Assembly (NCBI RefSeq): GCF_040939455.1
Contig: NC_134106.1
Location: forward strand, 87,055,001-87,119,000
Reading direction: 5' to 3'
From: Microcebus murinus
Lineage: Eukaryota; Chordata; Mammalia; Primates; Cheirogaleidae
DNA length: 64,000 bases
Shown: in pieces, positions 24,131-35,287 of the stretch
How the letters are laid out: each line of letters starts with the position of its first letter
Numbering within the stretch: the first letter of the stretch is position 1
The notes under the pieces: generated by a model
Databases searched by the model: none
What the model was told of the DNA's origin: nothing
The model's input: the letters and a program-made list of their open reading frames with translations, nothing else
Translations under genes and position numbers: made by a program

Positions 24131-25348
24131 TCAGAGCAGATCGGCAACGTTCACAGGCATTTCATCAATCTGAGTGGAGTAGTACTGTTCAGTATCTCGG
24201 AGGATGCGGATGTCGTCGTTCTTTACAAAATTGATGGCCACACCCTTTCGACCATATCGACCTGACCTCCCAATTCTGTGTATGTACAACTCTCTGTTAT
24301 TGGGCAGGTCGTAGTTAATGACGAGGGACACCTGCGGGACATCCAAGCCCCTGGCCCAGACGTCTGTGGAGATGAGCACTCGGCTGGCGCCGGCCCGGAA
24401 CTCCTTGGCGACGCACTCGCGCTCCTTCTGCGGCATGTCTCCGTGCATCGAGCACACGGTGAAGTTGGCTTCTCTCATCTTCTCTGCCAGCCAGTCAACC
24501 TTCCTCCTGGTGTTACAGAAGATGACCGCCTGCGTGATGGTCAGTGTGTCGTAGAGATCACACAGGGTGTCAAACTTCCACTCTTCTCTTTCCACTGCCA
24601 CAAAAAACTGTTTGACGCCTTCCAGAGTCAACTCATCACGTTTTAGCACGATGCGGATGGGGTCCGTCATGAACTTGGTGGTCATTTCCAGGATTTCCTG
24701 GGGCAGCGTGGCACTGATAAGGACCACCTGTGTGGCCGGAGGCAGGTACCTGTACACGTCATAAATCTGGTCTTTGAAACCTTTATTCAACATTTCGTCA
24801 GCCTCATCCAAAACCAACATCTTGATAGCTCGTGTCCTTAAACTTCTTCGACGAATCATATCGAAGACGCGCCCTGGTGTGCCTGCGACGACGTGCTGTC
24901 CGTAATCCAGCCTCCTGATGTCCTCGCCCACATTGGTGCCCCCGATGCAGGCGTGGCACTGGACGTTCATGTAGTCGCCGAGAGCAAGCAGGCCCTTCTG
25001 GATCTGCACGGCCAGCTCTCGCGTGGGGACCAAGATCAGAGCCTGGGTCTCACGAACCTGAGTATCCAAGCACTGAAGGACTGAAATAGTGAAGGTGGCT
25101 GTTTTACCTGTGCCAGACTGAGACTGTGCGATGACGTCTCTCCCTTTGATTATCTGCTTGGTAGCTCGCTGTTGGATCGCTGAAGGGTTTTCAAACCCGT
25201 AGGCGTAGATGCCGCGCAGCAGGTCCTCCCGCAGGCCCATAGAGTCGAATGTGGGGGTCACGTCCACCTCCTCGCTGGTCTCGAATTCCACTGTGCTCAT
25301 GTCTGCCTCTTTGAGTAGCTTCTTCTGCGTCGAGCCTGAGGTCGCCAT
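24131..25348 (-). CDS. EIF4A3: EIF4A3 (DEAD-box RNA helicase) intronless retrocopy, open reading frame intact
   Basis: The 405-residue ORF reads as eIF4A3, the ATP-dependent RNA clamp of the exon junction complex, which acts in the nucleus and cytoplasm in splicing-linked mRNA quality control. Visible helicase motifs, in order: the Q-motif around 52-60; GTGKT ending at Lys82-Thr83; PTRELA at 108-113; TPGR at 157-160; DEAD at 181-184; SAT at 212-214; [10 protein letters not shown] at 327-336; HRIGRSGR at 357-364. The parent protein is 411 aa. This copy starts at the equivalent of the parent's Met7, in a perfect Kozak context (ACC before ATGG). There are no introns. A 3' UTR of about 220 bp follows, with ATTAAA at 23924-23929 and an A-run, so it is an L1-mediated retrocopy. 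It sits inside a broken RBMX2 retrocopy, in the slot that SNW1 occupies in the paralogous unit. Whether it is expressed cannot be seen; the open frame with all motifs intact suggests it is recent or under constraint. Confidence 0.93.
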   Translation of the reverse strand: MATSGSTQKKLLKEADMSTVEFETSEEVDVTPTFDSMGLREDLLRGIYAYGFENPSAIQQRATKQIIKGRDVIAQSQSGTGKTATFTISVLQCLDTQVRETQALILVPTRELAVQIQKGLLALGDYMNVQCHACIGGTNVGEDIRRLDYGQHVVAGTPGRVFDMIRRRSLRTRAIKMLVLDEADEMLNKGFKDQIYDVYRYLPPATQVVLISATLPQEILEMTTKFMTDPIRIVLKRDELTLEGVKQFFVAVEREEWKFDTLCDLYDTLTITQAVIFCNTRRKVDWLAEKMREANFTVCSMHGDMPQKERECVAKEFRAGASRVLISTDVWARGLDVPQVSLVINYDLPNNRELYIHRIGRSGRYGRKGVAINFVKNDDIRILRDTEQYYSTQIDEMPVNVADLL

Positions 25349-25351
25349 GGT

Positions 25352-25516
25352 GACAAAACACAGATGATGTCGCCTTCAGTCAATTTTAAAGAAGCCCTCT
25401 CAGGAAGATCCAGGCGCTGTCCTTGTACTCGGAGTGCCAGGACACCTTATCTGGCACCCCAAGCTGGACCTCTCGCTCATTGAGCTCGCTGATCAGCGTC
25501 ACCTTAAAGGGTTCAC
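25352..25516 (-). pseudogene. RBMX2: RBMX2 retrocopy, 5' coding fragment, first unit
   Basis: Minus-strand translation gives a segment like SELNEREVQLGV..DKVSWHSEYKDSAWIFL, the N-terminus of RBMX2, a spliceosomal RRM protein. The start codon position reads GTG and the next codons are frameshifted, so this fragment is dead as a protein. After the equivalent of GDIICVF the sequence jumps to the EIF4A3 retrocopy at about 25349. The probable 5' leader continues to about 25575, just below a TATA box. No intron is present within the fragment. Confidence 0.8.
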
Positions 25517-25576
25517 CTTAGCAGGTTCCCGGTCGTCCCAACTGCTCAGCTTCCAGAGGAGGCTGCCTTCTCTCCA

Positions 25577-25660
25577 GTCTTATATACGGTTCTTGGATCA
25601 CACGTAACCAATCACCTATGAGCATGCAAGATTATCCGATTAATGGTGGGATTAGTAGGA
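25577..25660 (-). promoter_or_regulatory. Promoter-like segment upstream of the RBMX2/EIF4A3 composite
   Basis: On the minus strand TATATAAG (plus 25579-25586) lies about 30 bp upstream of a purine-rich GGAGAGAAGG and the RBMX2 leader. An inverted CCAAT box is at plus 25609-25613, a spacing expected for an NF-Y plus TATA core promoter. The same arrangement is kept in the second unit. A retroposed mRNA should not bring its own TATA box, so this is either pre-existing genomic or LTR sequence, or an unusually upstream-initiated parent transcript. Activity is inferred only from motifs. Confidence 0.4.
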
Positions 25661-25830
25661 TCAGCCAATAAGCTTCTCATGAATCCAATCTGCAGTGGAT
25701 TTTGCCTCAGGGCCCCCAGGCGGGGGCTTTTCCCTATCATTAGGATCAGCCATAAACTTCACAGGTATCCAATCAGTGGATTGTGGATTTTGCCACAGGG
25801 CTCCCAGGTGTGGGGGCTTTTCCCTATCGT
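25657..25830. repeat. Two ~87-bp direct repeats upstream of the promoter-like segment, first unit
   Basis: Two imperfect head-to-tail units (25657-25740 and 25741-25830) share AGGATCAGCCA, ATCCAATC, GTGGATTTTGCC, CAGGGC and TTTTCCCTATC. Each contains a CCAAT-type box. Tandem repeats of this size next to CCAAT and TATA boxes resemble a retroviral U3 enhancer, but no LTR boundary was found. Confidence 0.7.
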
Positions 25831-25847
25831 AAGAACATCCTACAATC

Positions 25848-26148
25848 GGCCGGTCGTGGTGGCTCATGCCTGTAATCCTAGGTGGATTGCTTGAGGTCAG
25901 GAGTTTGAAACCAGCCTGAGCCAAGAGCAAGACCCTGTCTCTACTCTAAATAGAAAGAAATTAATTGGCTAATTTTTTCTATGTTATTTGGCCAGGCATG
26001 GTGGTGCATGCCTGTAGTCCTAGCTACTCGGGAGGCTGAGGCAGAAGGATTGCTTGAGCCCAGGAGATTGAGGTTGCTGTGAGCTAGGCTCATGCCACAG
26101 CACTCAGTCTTGCTGTGTTGCCCAGGCTAGGTTGTCTCAAAAAAACCC
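25848..26148 (+). mobile_element. Alu, degraded (block C first copy)
   Basis: Lemur-type Alu with an internal deletion in the left arm, starting directly upstream of the promoter-like repeats. Confidence 0.88.
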
Positions 26149-27680
26149 ACAACTACTTCTGGGGTGTTGAGTGCTGGGGATAGCTCCTGCAAAACACAGC
26201 CACAATAACATACTGTAAAATCCCTGCATGACCTAAGCCTACTAAGGTGACTTTTCAATGATCAGGAATGTTTGGAAGGGGGAACCGTGTTCCTTTGATC
26301 ATTCAAGGCTGACAGAATGTGCTCAACTAAGGGCCCTTGAGTGAGGACTTTGATCCACCTTGAGTGGGACGAGGCTGTCTGGCTTAAACACTGAATTCGT
26401 GGCCCCTGCTGCTCTCCTCGATAAGCACTTTGTGCCCTCCTTTGGGGAGATGGAAGTGGGGAAGAGAGGGTTGCAGAGCTGCTTGGCCTCAGGAGGGCAG
26501 GGCAGGTGACTCACAGTTCTGGTGGCAGAACTCTAGGCAGCCCATGCTCCTAGGTCTGTAGGCTCTGGACTCGTCCAATGGCTCTGCCCTTTTTCTGAGC
26601 TGATCCTGTGATCTTAGACTTAAGACAGGAACGTCTTTGCCATGGGACTCTTACCTTGCAAAACCTTAGACCTACTTTTACCATCAGTACAGGCCAGGCA
26701 GTATGTGGCCGGCCGGGCAGGTGCTGCAGGCTGGGGAGCTGGTCTTCCGCTCTCAGGAGGGGGCGAGGGCCAGCCCGCACTGGCAGAGACGCCCCCCCCC
26801 CATAGCTCCTGAATGTCCACCACCTGCGAAGTGAGTGGGCAGCACTTCTCCTGACTGCTTAAAGATAGATGGCATCCTGAAACTGAGAAGGGTTGGCCCC
26901 ATTCCCTACAGAGAATAAATTTGATTTTCTAAAAAAACCGTTAGCCCTTAGTGGCCTTCCCTTGACACTCATCCCTCGTAGGTCTTAGGAAACATCCCAC
27001 CCATGCCAGCTTATGTCTTGGTCTTAATTCCATGTTTACTTTGCCCTGACCTATAATCACATCAGATGTGATGCAAGCCACACCCATGGAGATCGTACCT
27101 GCCCCCTGATTCTTCTCTCCTGGCAACAGAACAAAGCTGTTTCATGAAGGAAGTGGTGTCTAATGTTTACATGGAACTTCTCAGACGTATAAGACCTTAG
27201 GGACATTGGTGAAGGCCTTGAATTGTTCAGATGTCCCTGAGCTATAGTGATGGGGTTCTTTCTGTACTGAGTGTCACAGGATGTTGCCAAGGAGAATAGA
27301 GCAAGGGACATGCTATAGTGACTGGGTTGTTACAGGTTCACTTGTTGGATAGGTTATCAGATGAGAGTCACCTGGGCTTTGTCTCACTTGTGAGCCCACC
27401 CCAGTAACGCAGGGAAAGAAAGCCAGGTTCCCGTCAACTCTTTTCTCTCCTCCCAAACCTTGGTGCCTAACCTGAAGTGTCCGGGTCAAGTCTGGCCTTC
27501 CAACCTCCGAAGTCGGAGGGATGAAGCCAGGGCTGTCTTGTGTCACCGCATGTGCCCAACATGCCTGCCACCTCTCTTGGGAGTCCCCTTACCATATGTT
27601 AAAGGCTTCCTGCATTTGCTGGAGAGTTCCCTGCTCTGGGACTCCTGCCCGGCCACTCCCACCTCACCTTGAACAGGAGG

Positions 27681-27722
<42 letters not shown>
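27681..27722. repeat. GT microsatellite
   Basis: About 21 uninterrupted GT dinucleotides in the single-copy spacer. Confidence 0.95.
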
Positions 27723-27728
<6 letters not shown>

Positions 27729-29269
27729 CTGGCCTGTCCAGGTGTTATGGCTTCTGCTCTCAGACATCTGTGTGCTCCTTGTCAGCAGTGTTGCCACCTT
27801 GTTTGAGGGCAAGGAAAGGACGATGCCAGAGTCACCGGGTAACAGGAGGCGTTTCTAGAGTGTCGCATGCAGGCACTGGGGAGAGGCTACATGCAGCCGT
27901 CTGCTGCTGACCTGTCTCCAGATGACACCTCTGGGACAGTCTTGGCCTTGGAGCCACCTTGTCTGAACTGAGTCTGGGGCGTGTGTCCCCGGATACAGCG
28001 TAGTGGGGAGAGGCAGAGTCCTGGTGGGGCCCTGGTGTACAGCAGGCTGTCTCCTGCCACATAACAGCAGGAAACCCAGGACAACAAGTACTGAGTCATG
28101 TGCCTGGATGTGAGCTTCCATAGTCTGGTTTGAGTTCTTGGTTATTCAAATATTTGGGGGTATAGGAAGACTAAAGAGGGCTGGAGCTAGGTGTTTCCCA
28201 TCCTCAGGTCTGTTAGATTTGGTAGCTGGTGATCCTTAAGGGGAGAACTCTGGGCATTGCAGAAGTTTGTCTTGCCTGCTGGAGGAATGAGACTTCGCTC
28301 CCATCGTCGTGAGACTAGGTGGGGTTCCTAGAAGTAAAATCATCAGGGTTCCTAGTGGTAAGGCTTGGGTAAAACTGGGGGACAGAGGTTCTTATTTGTC
28401 AGTTTTATTTTGTCATTTGTCCAAACATCTGGACTCCCTCAATCCCTGGAATAAGTATTTTCCCCACATTTTTGGATATATGTATGGGAGACAATTTTTT
28501 AAGACAAATGTTTTCCTGCTTTGGTTACCTTTCTTTCCCCTTCAAAAGGAATTAGCTTTCTCCTTCAAAAGTAATTAGAACTGCTTTGTAAAGATGCTTC
28601 TTGATATTTTACTTTCGTTCCTTTCCCCCAACCATTCCAATTTCTCACCACTCCTTCAGAAAGGATAACCCTTCTCTCCACACCCCCTCCCCATCCCTGT
28701 CCTAGGCTCCCTTCCCTTCCATCATTATCTTCATTAGCTTATGATATTTGCTGCCGAGATGTTATAACAAGGACTCATGTATATAAGCCATTTCTTGATC
28801 CATTTAAAAGGAATTGTACATTGTGTAGAAGAGAACATGAAAAACAGGGAAAAAAGCCCTAGCCATGGATCTGTGAAACTGCTATGTCATTTTGTAAGCT
28901 GTCCGTTTGTGTATGATCCGTGCAAAAGGGTTTCTGGGGAAAGGGTTAACGGTAGGGAGGCAGGGATGGTGGAGAGGTGAGTAGGGAAGTGGGCCATGCC
29001 CAGCACACAGACTGGCAGCTGCTCCAACCCAATCCCTCCTTAGAGATGCCACCTCCCCCACCACCCACCCCTAACTTGTGCTTTGCCTCCCCACCCTGGA
29101 GTAGTCCCTCTGGGTCACCAGCACTGTCTTGGCAGAGCCCACTCCCTACCCTAACCTGCCCACCCTCCCTACCCCCCAGCATTAGGTTGATACTGTGGGG
29201 AAGTGCTGGGGGTGGGAGGCAGCGGAGGAATGGGGGCAGTTCCTGAGAGCATCGAAACCAAGTAGTATT
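27723..29269. other. Single-copy spacer without recognised genes
   Basis: Mixed composition; ORFs overlap on both strands and resemble no family I know. 28930-29270 is C/G-rich with homopurine/homopyrimidine runs. Confidence 0.45.
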
Positions 29270-29870
29270 ATGAAGTGTAACTGTATTTGCACTTTTTTTC
29301 CCTGATTGTATTATCACATACACAATATACCCATATAACAAAAAGGCCACCCTTTTTTGGTGGCTAAACATAGCAAATCCTACTTCAGCCATCTATGTAT
29401 ACAACCGGTGGCATTCAATTCAATGTTGTGCACCCATCACTGCTAACTTGTTCATTCCACGAATACCATTAACTGATTTCCCTCCCTGAGCCCCTGGTCA
29501 CTTCTAGTCTCTACATTTGCCTACTCTGGACACGTTATAAATGGATCACATTTGTCCTTTCTGTCTAGCTTATTTCACTTTGCATCATGTTCTCAGGGTT
29601 TATTGATGTCTCATGAGCAAGAACCTCATTCCTTGTGAACTGTCTAGTGGTTATTCAGGCATCCAATCTTCAAATCTCCATCCCTTGGCATAGTGATACT
29701 TAGCTGGCAATGCCACACTTTGAAACAGTACCGTGATGAACACTGGCATGTGAATGTTTGCTTGACTTCCTGTCTTCAATTCTTGTGGGTGAACCTAACA
29801 GTGGAATTTCTGGGTTACATGGGTATTGTATGTCTAGGTTTGAGCCATTGCCAAACCAGGAACTGCTTAT
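29270..29870 (-). mobile_element. Old L1M fragment
   Basis: Reverse complement of L1 ORF2 3' end and UTR wording (CTAGCTTATTTCACTTTGCA; GTACCGTGATGAACACTGGC; ATTTCTGGGTTACATGGGTA). Confidence 0.7.
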
Positions 29871-31351
29871 GGAGGTGGTTCAATCTAGATGACTTTCTTC
29901 TGGGGTCTAGTTGGGAGCATAAACCTGCTGTCAGATCTATGCTTGATGTGGTGGTTATGTGACTGAAATTAAGCTGTGGGGGAAGGTCATACCTGCTTCA
30001 GTCCCTGGATAATGAAGCCCACATACCCCCAACTCCCTCACCCGGATTCTGCACATCCATCCTGACCTCAAGGGCAACTCTGGACCATCAGGTAGTGCTT
30101 GAGAGTCAATGAACAGCTTAGATACCCTAAGGATCAGTCAGACTTGGGACAGTTTGCAAATAGATAGGAATGCTTACATAAAGATCTGCCCATTGGCAAA
30201 GACTAGAGAACAGGGTGAATCTCTTCAATGATGCTTGTTAGACTTCCTGCTGTGCACTAAACCAGTTGAGAAACCAAGAAGGTGCCCAGTTTCTCCAGAG
30301 TTCAGAGGCTTCTGGGCTCCTTGAGTTCACTAATGCCTGTCGCGGTGATTGCTGGAACCTCCCGGGCCTTGGGGGTAGAAGACCCAAGTGAGCATGGACC
30401 TTCTGTTAGTAGAAGGTTCCAAAGGGCTTGCATCTCCCGCTCAGGTGTCCTTTCCAGTGACTAGCTGCTTACAGGGTTTATCTTCCTCAACTGCAGAGGT
30501 CAGAGGGGCATGGACCTAAAGCAGTCCTTATAGATGGAGCTCTGCCCTTGACCACTTCTCAGGGGAGACTGACAGTCTGGATCCCAGCAAGGTGGGGAGT
30601 CACCTTCAGCTTGATCCCTCTGTCTTGCCTGGTGAGAAACACGCCCGGACAGAGTTGTGAATCGCTGCAGTGTTGCTGAGCAAGATAAACTGACAGTGAC
30701 CTTGGGCAGCTACTGGTAAAGAGGTGGGATGTCCCAGACGACGGAGCTGGTGGGAAACAAGCTTGCCTCCCTTAAGGACCTTCTTGGGTTAGGAAGCTGT
30801 GTGCTCATCTGAGGACAAAGTCGCCTATGAGGATTGGCTGTGTAGAGTCGGACAGGTTCAAGTGGCCCGGTGCCTTGCTCTTCGCATTGCTGGGTGTATG
30901 CCATCACACTCCCCCACCCCCACCTTCACCCCGGAGGTGGCTTGGGTTGCAGGTCTGTTCTACATGTATTGTGCCCAGACCCCACGCTCCCCAGTCCCCA
31001 CTCTGTCAGCTCTGTCCCTAGGAGCCCGCAGTGGGCGGGTGCACGTCAGCAGGGATGCTCAATTCAGGGGCCGAGTTGGGGGAGCACTGAGCAGGGTCCC
31101 CCACCCAAACGGTGTGAGGAAATGTCCAGGGAAGGCCATCTGGAGGAGAGTCCTGAATTAAAGAACGCATTTCAGGACAGATTGGGAGTTGCTCACGGGT
31201 CAGATTAGGCTGGTAAAGCACAGGCAGGGAGGTGTGTTCGAGAATGTTCCTGTGTTTCCCACCCCAGCCCCAGCCTGAGCCTGTCTCTCTGCCAGCCCCG
31301 TGCCCCTCCTCTGCACACCAGGGCACACTCCTAGTCCAGCTTGTTGGGATA
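29871..31351. other. Single-copy spacer before block A second copy
   Basis: No recognised element or gene. The longest ORFs (about 110-120 codons, 30799-31208) overlap in two frames and have no family signature. Confidence 0.45.
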
Positions 31352-32224
31352 ATCCACGATCTATTTATGTAAACACATTTTAACTTCAGATAAGGAAATT
31401 GATGTTTTTCCTAAGCAATGACATGTTTTGGAGAGCTTTCTTATAGTTAAATGCATATTCCAAAGCTATTAGAGGTTGTAGCACAATTGTTGACAGAAGA
31501 ACCCAACTGGTTCTTTGTTCTTCTTAGTCAAATGTTTCTTTTCTTGCCTTCTATCTTCTGTGACTTATGTCTGCTTCCACTTTGATTTGAGATGGCGCCA
31601 TTCCTTCTCCTACACGTCTTAAACCCCAGGGGAAGCTGAGATTATGGACCTGGGGACAGTGACTGACATGAGTCTACCCCTCGGGCAGGCTGACATTGCT
31701 GAGGCCAAATGGGTTGTAAAAGGCTGACAGAATTCTGTGTTGGGAGGTGTCTTGCTGTGGCTCCCAAGCCCTCCAGAGGTCCCAGGCCCTCCCCACCCCT
31801 GTGAGCCACCCATGGAAGAGAGAACATGGTCCTGCAGGAGAAGGCTATCAGGCCAGACTCAGTCTGTTCCCACTGGACAGCGCCCATGCTGTGGTGGGTT
31901 TTTGTTTGTTTTTTTCTTTTTATTGTTTTTATTTATTTATTTATTTATTTTTATACAATACACATGGAAAGAGAAGCTATGGTGGCTTTTAAATAATCTG
32001 AATAGACCCCTGCCCATTTAAAAACCCTTTAAAGTTCAGATTTCTTTAATCTCATATTTTTTTCTCTGACAACCACACCACTTTAAAGTGTTGAATCTAA
32101 ATGTTCAAATATAAATAAAGCAGTGAAGAACTTCCCGGTTTGAACCTCCGAGATCAGCTCAGCTTAGCTGTGCTGTGGGGGCCCAGAGCCATGCAGGCCT
32201 GAAGTCTTCCAAAAGTCACTGTCA

Positions 32225-32505
<281 letters not shown>

Positions 32506-33495
32506 CTAAAATGTCAGCTACCCCAAATCAAATCGGGGCGATTGAAATGCCAGACCGGGTGCATGAAATATCAACTGATTTCATTACTGCAAGCTTCTTG
32601 AGGAAGACTTCGGAGTGGACACCGGATGGTATTTAACAACAAATTTATTTTAGCATATTATCGGGGTACAAGTGTTAAGGTTACATATATTGCCCATGGG
32701 CCCCTTCCCCCGTGAGTAAGAGCTTCAAGTGTGTCCATCCCCCACACATTGCACATTTTACCCGTTCTGGTTGCATATACCCATTCCCTCTTCCCCCGCC
32801 CAACGAATTGTGGCTATGTGGCTGTTGAAACTATAGCCCTCTCAATGACTCTAACATTCAAGAGATTAAAAGAATTCAGCCCCAGAGGTTTTATACACAA
32901 AAATAGGAACAACATAACTGAATTTGACTGCATTTCAAAACAGTTCACTTCCAAATCTACTGAGCAGCTGAACAGGCTTCAGTGCTGCCTGTGGTCCCCG
33001 GGGTTCGAGGAGTCCCGCTCCGGGGAGTGCCAGGCCCTTTTATGCTTGTGGGACCTGTCATGGCTCCTCCTTCTATGACTACGCCCTTCAGAACGCCTGT
33101 TCCAGCCAGATTGTGTGTCTGAGCTTCGCCCTCTGTCCCTATCCCTGTTCTTTTCTTCTCTTGCCTCCCTGCTGCTTGAGGACTTGTGGTCATGTTTGGG
33201 TTTCTCCTCTGGCTCCCTCTCCAGGTCCTGGGCTCCAACATGCCAGGTGGTCCTGGCCTCAGGGGAGGCCGAGTAGCGCTTCCCGCCCTCCTTGAACTCC
33301 AGCAAGAACTCTGAGAGAGTTCAGAAGCCACTGTGCTGCTTAGGGTCATCCCTCTCCTTTATTGCCTTGCTTCCAGGTGATGAAGAGGACGGCTGCTCAG
33401 CCTCTACTGCCCGGTCGGTCTTCTCCTTTTCTTTTTTTTGTGGGTTTGTCATCATCAGAGCCCTAAGACAAAGTCAGTGAGGGGGTACGAGCCCC
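32506..33495 (-). pseudogene. RBMX2: RBMX2 retrocopy, 3' coding fragment and 3' UTR, second unit
   Basis: The minus-strand frame 32979-33305 keeps the RBMX2 C-terminus: AQDLERE..EEKPKHDHKSSSS, REAREEKNRDRDRGRSSD, RSEGRSHRR, HKHKRAWHSPERDSSNP, with a stop near 32979. Frameshifts and stops disrupt the linker toward the TAF8 insertion. The 3' UTR contains an L1 3' end (about 32645-32815) and ends against a truncated Alu, as in the first unit. Confidence 0.8.
32645..32815 (-). mobile_element. L1 3' end inside the RBMX2 3' UTR, second unit
   Basis: Paralogue of 1229-1400. Confidence 0.75.
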
Positions 33496-33509
33496 ACAGC
33501 CCTTCTCTT

Positions 33510-35287
33510 TTTTTTTTTTATTTGCAATGATTTTATTATGAACTTTTATTATGAGCTTTTCAAAAGTCACACTTTTAATCCGCCTCTACTACTTTTTCCC
33601 TCCAAGAATTCAACCAAAGCTATACAAAGTAGAAATTTATAAATATACATTGAGAATTATGCAGTTTTTACACAACAATGGGCCGGTCAATGTTTCAAGT
33701 TGTCTAACTCTTTCCCAGTGGCTCCCATCCAGAACTGGCAGCAGTGCAACCTCTGAAAGTTCAGCAGCAGAAAAGGCAACCCTTTTCCCAATCTCGTGGC
33801 ACTGGGGCCTGCAGCAGGTGCTGGTGTGGGGTAATGACGAGGAGTGAGGACCTGCAGAACACATTGATTGGGATGACCGCTCCCAGAAGCGATGAGAACG
33901 GCAGGCCGGGTTCAGCCATGGCTTGAACCTGGGACTGTATTTAAACTCGCCAGGCCAAGAACTGCCAAGGGCTGAATCACAAACTCCGAAGGGTTGGCAC
34001 AGATTCAGTCTAATTTGGGGAATCCAGTTTGTTCATTATTGTCCCCTCTCTAGTTCCGGGCAAAGGGACAGAGTGTCCCAGAGAACAGTGATGCTAGGGG
34101 GACACACAGCCTGCTGGCAAGCCCCCAAGTTTCTCGAGTTTTCACATTCACCAAGAGAATGGACACTTATGAGATGACTATAATTAAAATGGCCCTTAGG
34201 GTTCTAAGGCAGGGAACAGCGTGTTTATCCAGTGGTAACTTCCAGGTGTTTACAGGCATCTTTCTTCCTTCCAAGATCAAAGGATATCAGCCTGCCCAGC
34301 ATCTTCCTTCAAAACTTCTTTTCTGGTGTGTTGAGCACATCCATCATGAAGCCATCTTTCCCCAGGACGCAGAGGTTGAGCAGATTCAGATCTGCTTCCT
34401 GGAGAACACCTCAGCCTAGACTGCGGGCTTCTCGCAGCCCACTCCCACCGCAAGGTGGGAACGTGGCCTTCCGTCCACACCGGCCTTGCGGCAAACCAGC
34501 GAACCTTTTCAGCTTTCAGAAGACAAGGCCAAACCCAGCCCTCAGAATCCCACCGCACCAAATCCTTCTCCTACAGCTTAAAAATCTACGTCTCCTTTAT
34601 CAGTCACAGCATAACACAGCCAACGCCCAGGCTCTTGTCAGAGAGCCCTCTTTTCCTGGGAGGGGCAGGACTTGGAAGTTCCCAAAGCACAGGCTCCACA
34701 GAGGGACGACAAATGACTGACCACAGAGGGGACAGAGAGCACTGCCCCACATCAAACGCCGACCAGAGGATCAGCGCCACTCTGGCATGTCACTGTCCTC
34801 CACATCGATGAGAATGTGATGAGCTCGCAACTCCTGCCAGCCCTGGGTCAAAGCTGTGACGTGTGGCCTCCTGTGGCCAGCGTGTTGAGGGGGCACAGTC
34901 ACTTCCATCAGCTCAGCAGGGCACTTGGAGCCCAAGTGAGGAGAGAAGTAAGAATGAGGTCCTGACATGATAAATTAGTGAGACAAATTGTGAGTCAACT
35001 AAAGGGATCCCGACATCCTGAAACTCACCCCGGGCGGGCAGGCAGTGTTCTTGGTATTACAGCAAGCACAGCGGCAAAGAACCCTTCTTTCCTGCCATGT
35101 TCCCTGGTCTTCTGGGTTTCAAAGCAATCAAGTCCTATGATGATAAATGAAGTCCCCGGCTGGTGCTATGCCTGAGGTACATACTCGCTGATTAAGAAGC
35201 CTCATTATTACCATCTTTTCCTCAACCCAAACATCCAGTGAAAACGGGTCATCTTAATATAAGGTTTGCTATTAAAATCATGTCTAA
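33510..35287 (-). pseudogene. TAF8: 3' UTR of the TAF8 retrocopy, second unit
   Basis: Continuous with the TAF8 reading frame and ending on the plus-strand left side in an 11-13-bp T-run (poly-A of the insert) at about 33508-33520. It is paralogous to 2100-3987 in the first unit. Short ORFs in this stretch occur in all frames and are not genes. Its inclusion between the target-site duplications shows that a full-length 3' end was retroposed. Confidence 0.75.

Larger units (their letters stand above)
23466..27357 (+). repeat. Segmental duplication block C, first copy (with EIF4A3)
   Basis: Homologous to 36033-40562 except for the retrocopy in the internal slot. From left to right: TAF8 5' end, RBMX2 middle, EIF4A3, RBMX2 5' end, promoter-like repeats, a degraded Alu and about 1.2 kb (26149-27357) without a recognised element. 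Confidence 0.9.

Noticed and set aside
24278..25084. Plus-strand ORFs of 63-122 codons
   Set aside because: Antisense shadows of the EIF4A3 frame.
28977..29392. Pro/Ser-rich ORFs on both strands
   Set aside because: Low-complexity C-rich DNA; frames conflict and include L1-derived sequence.
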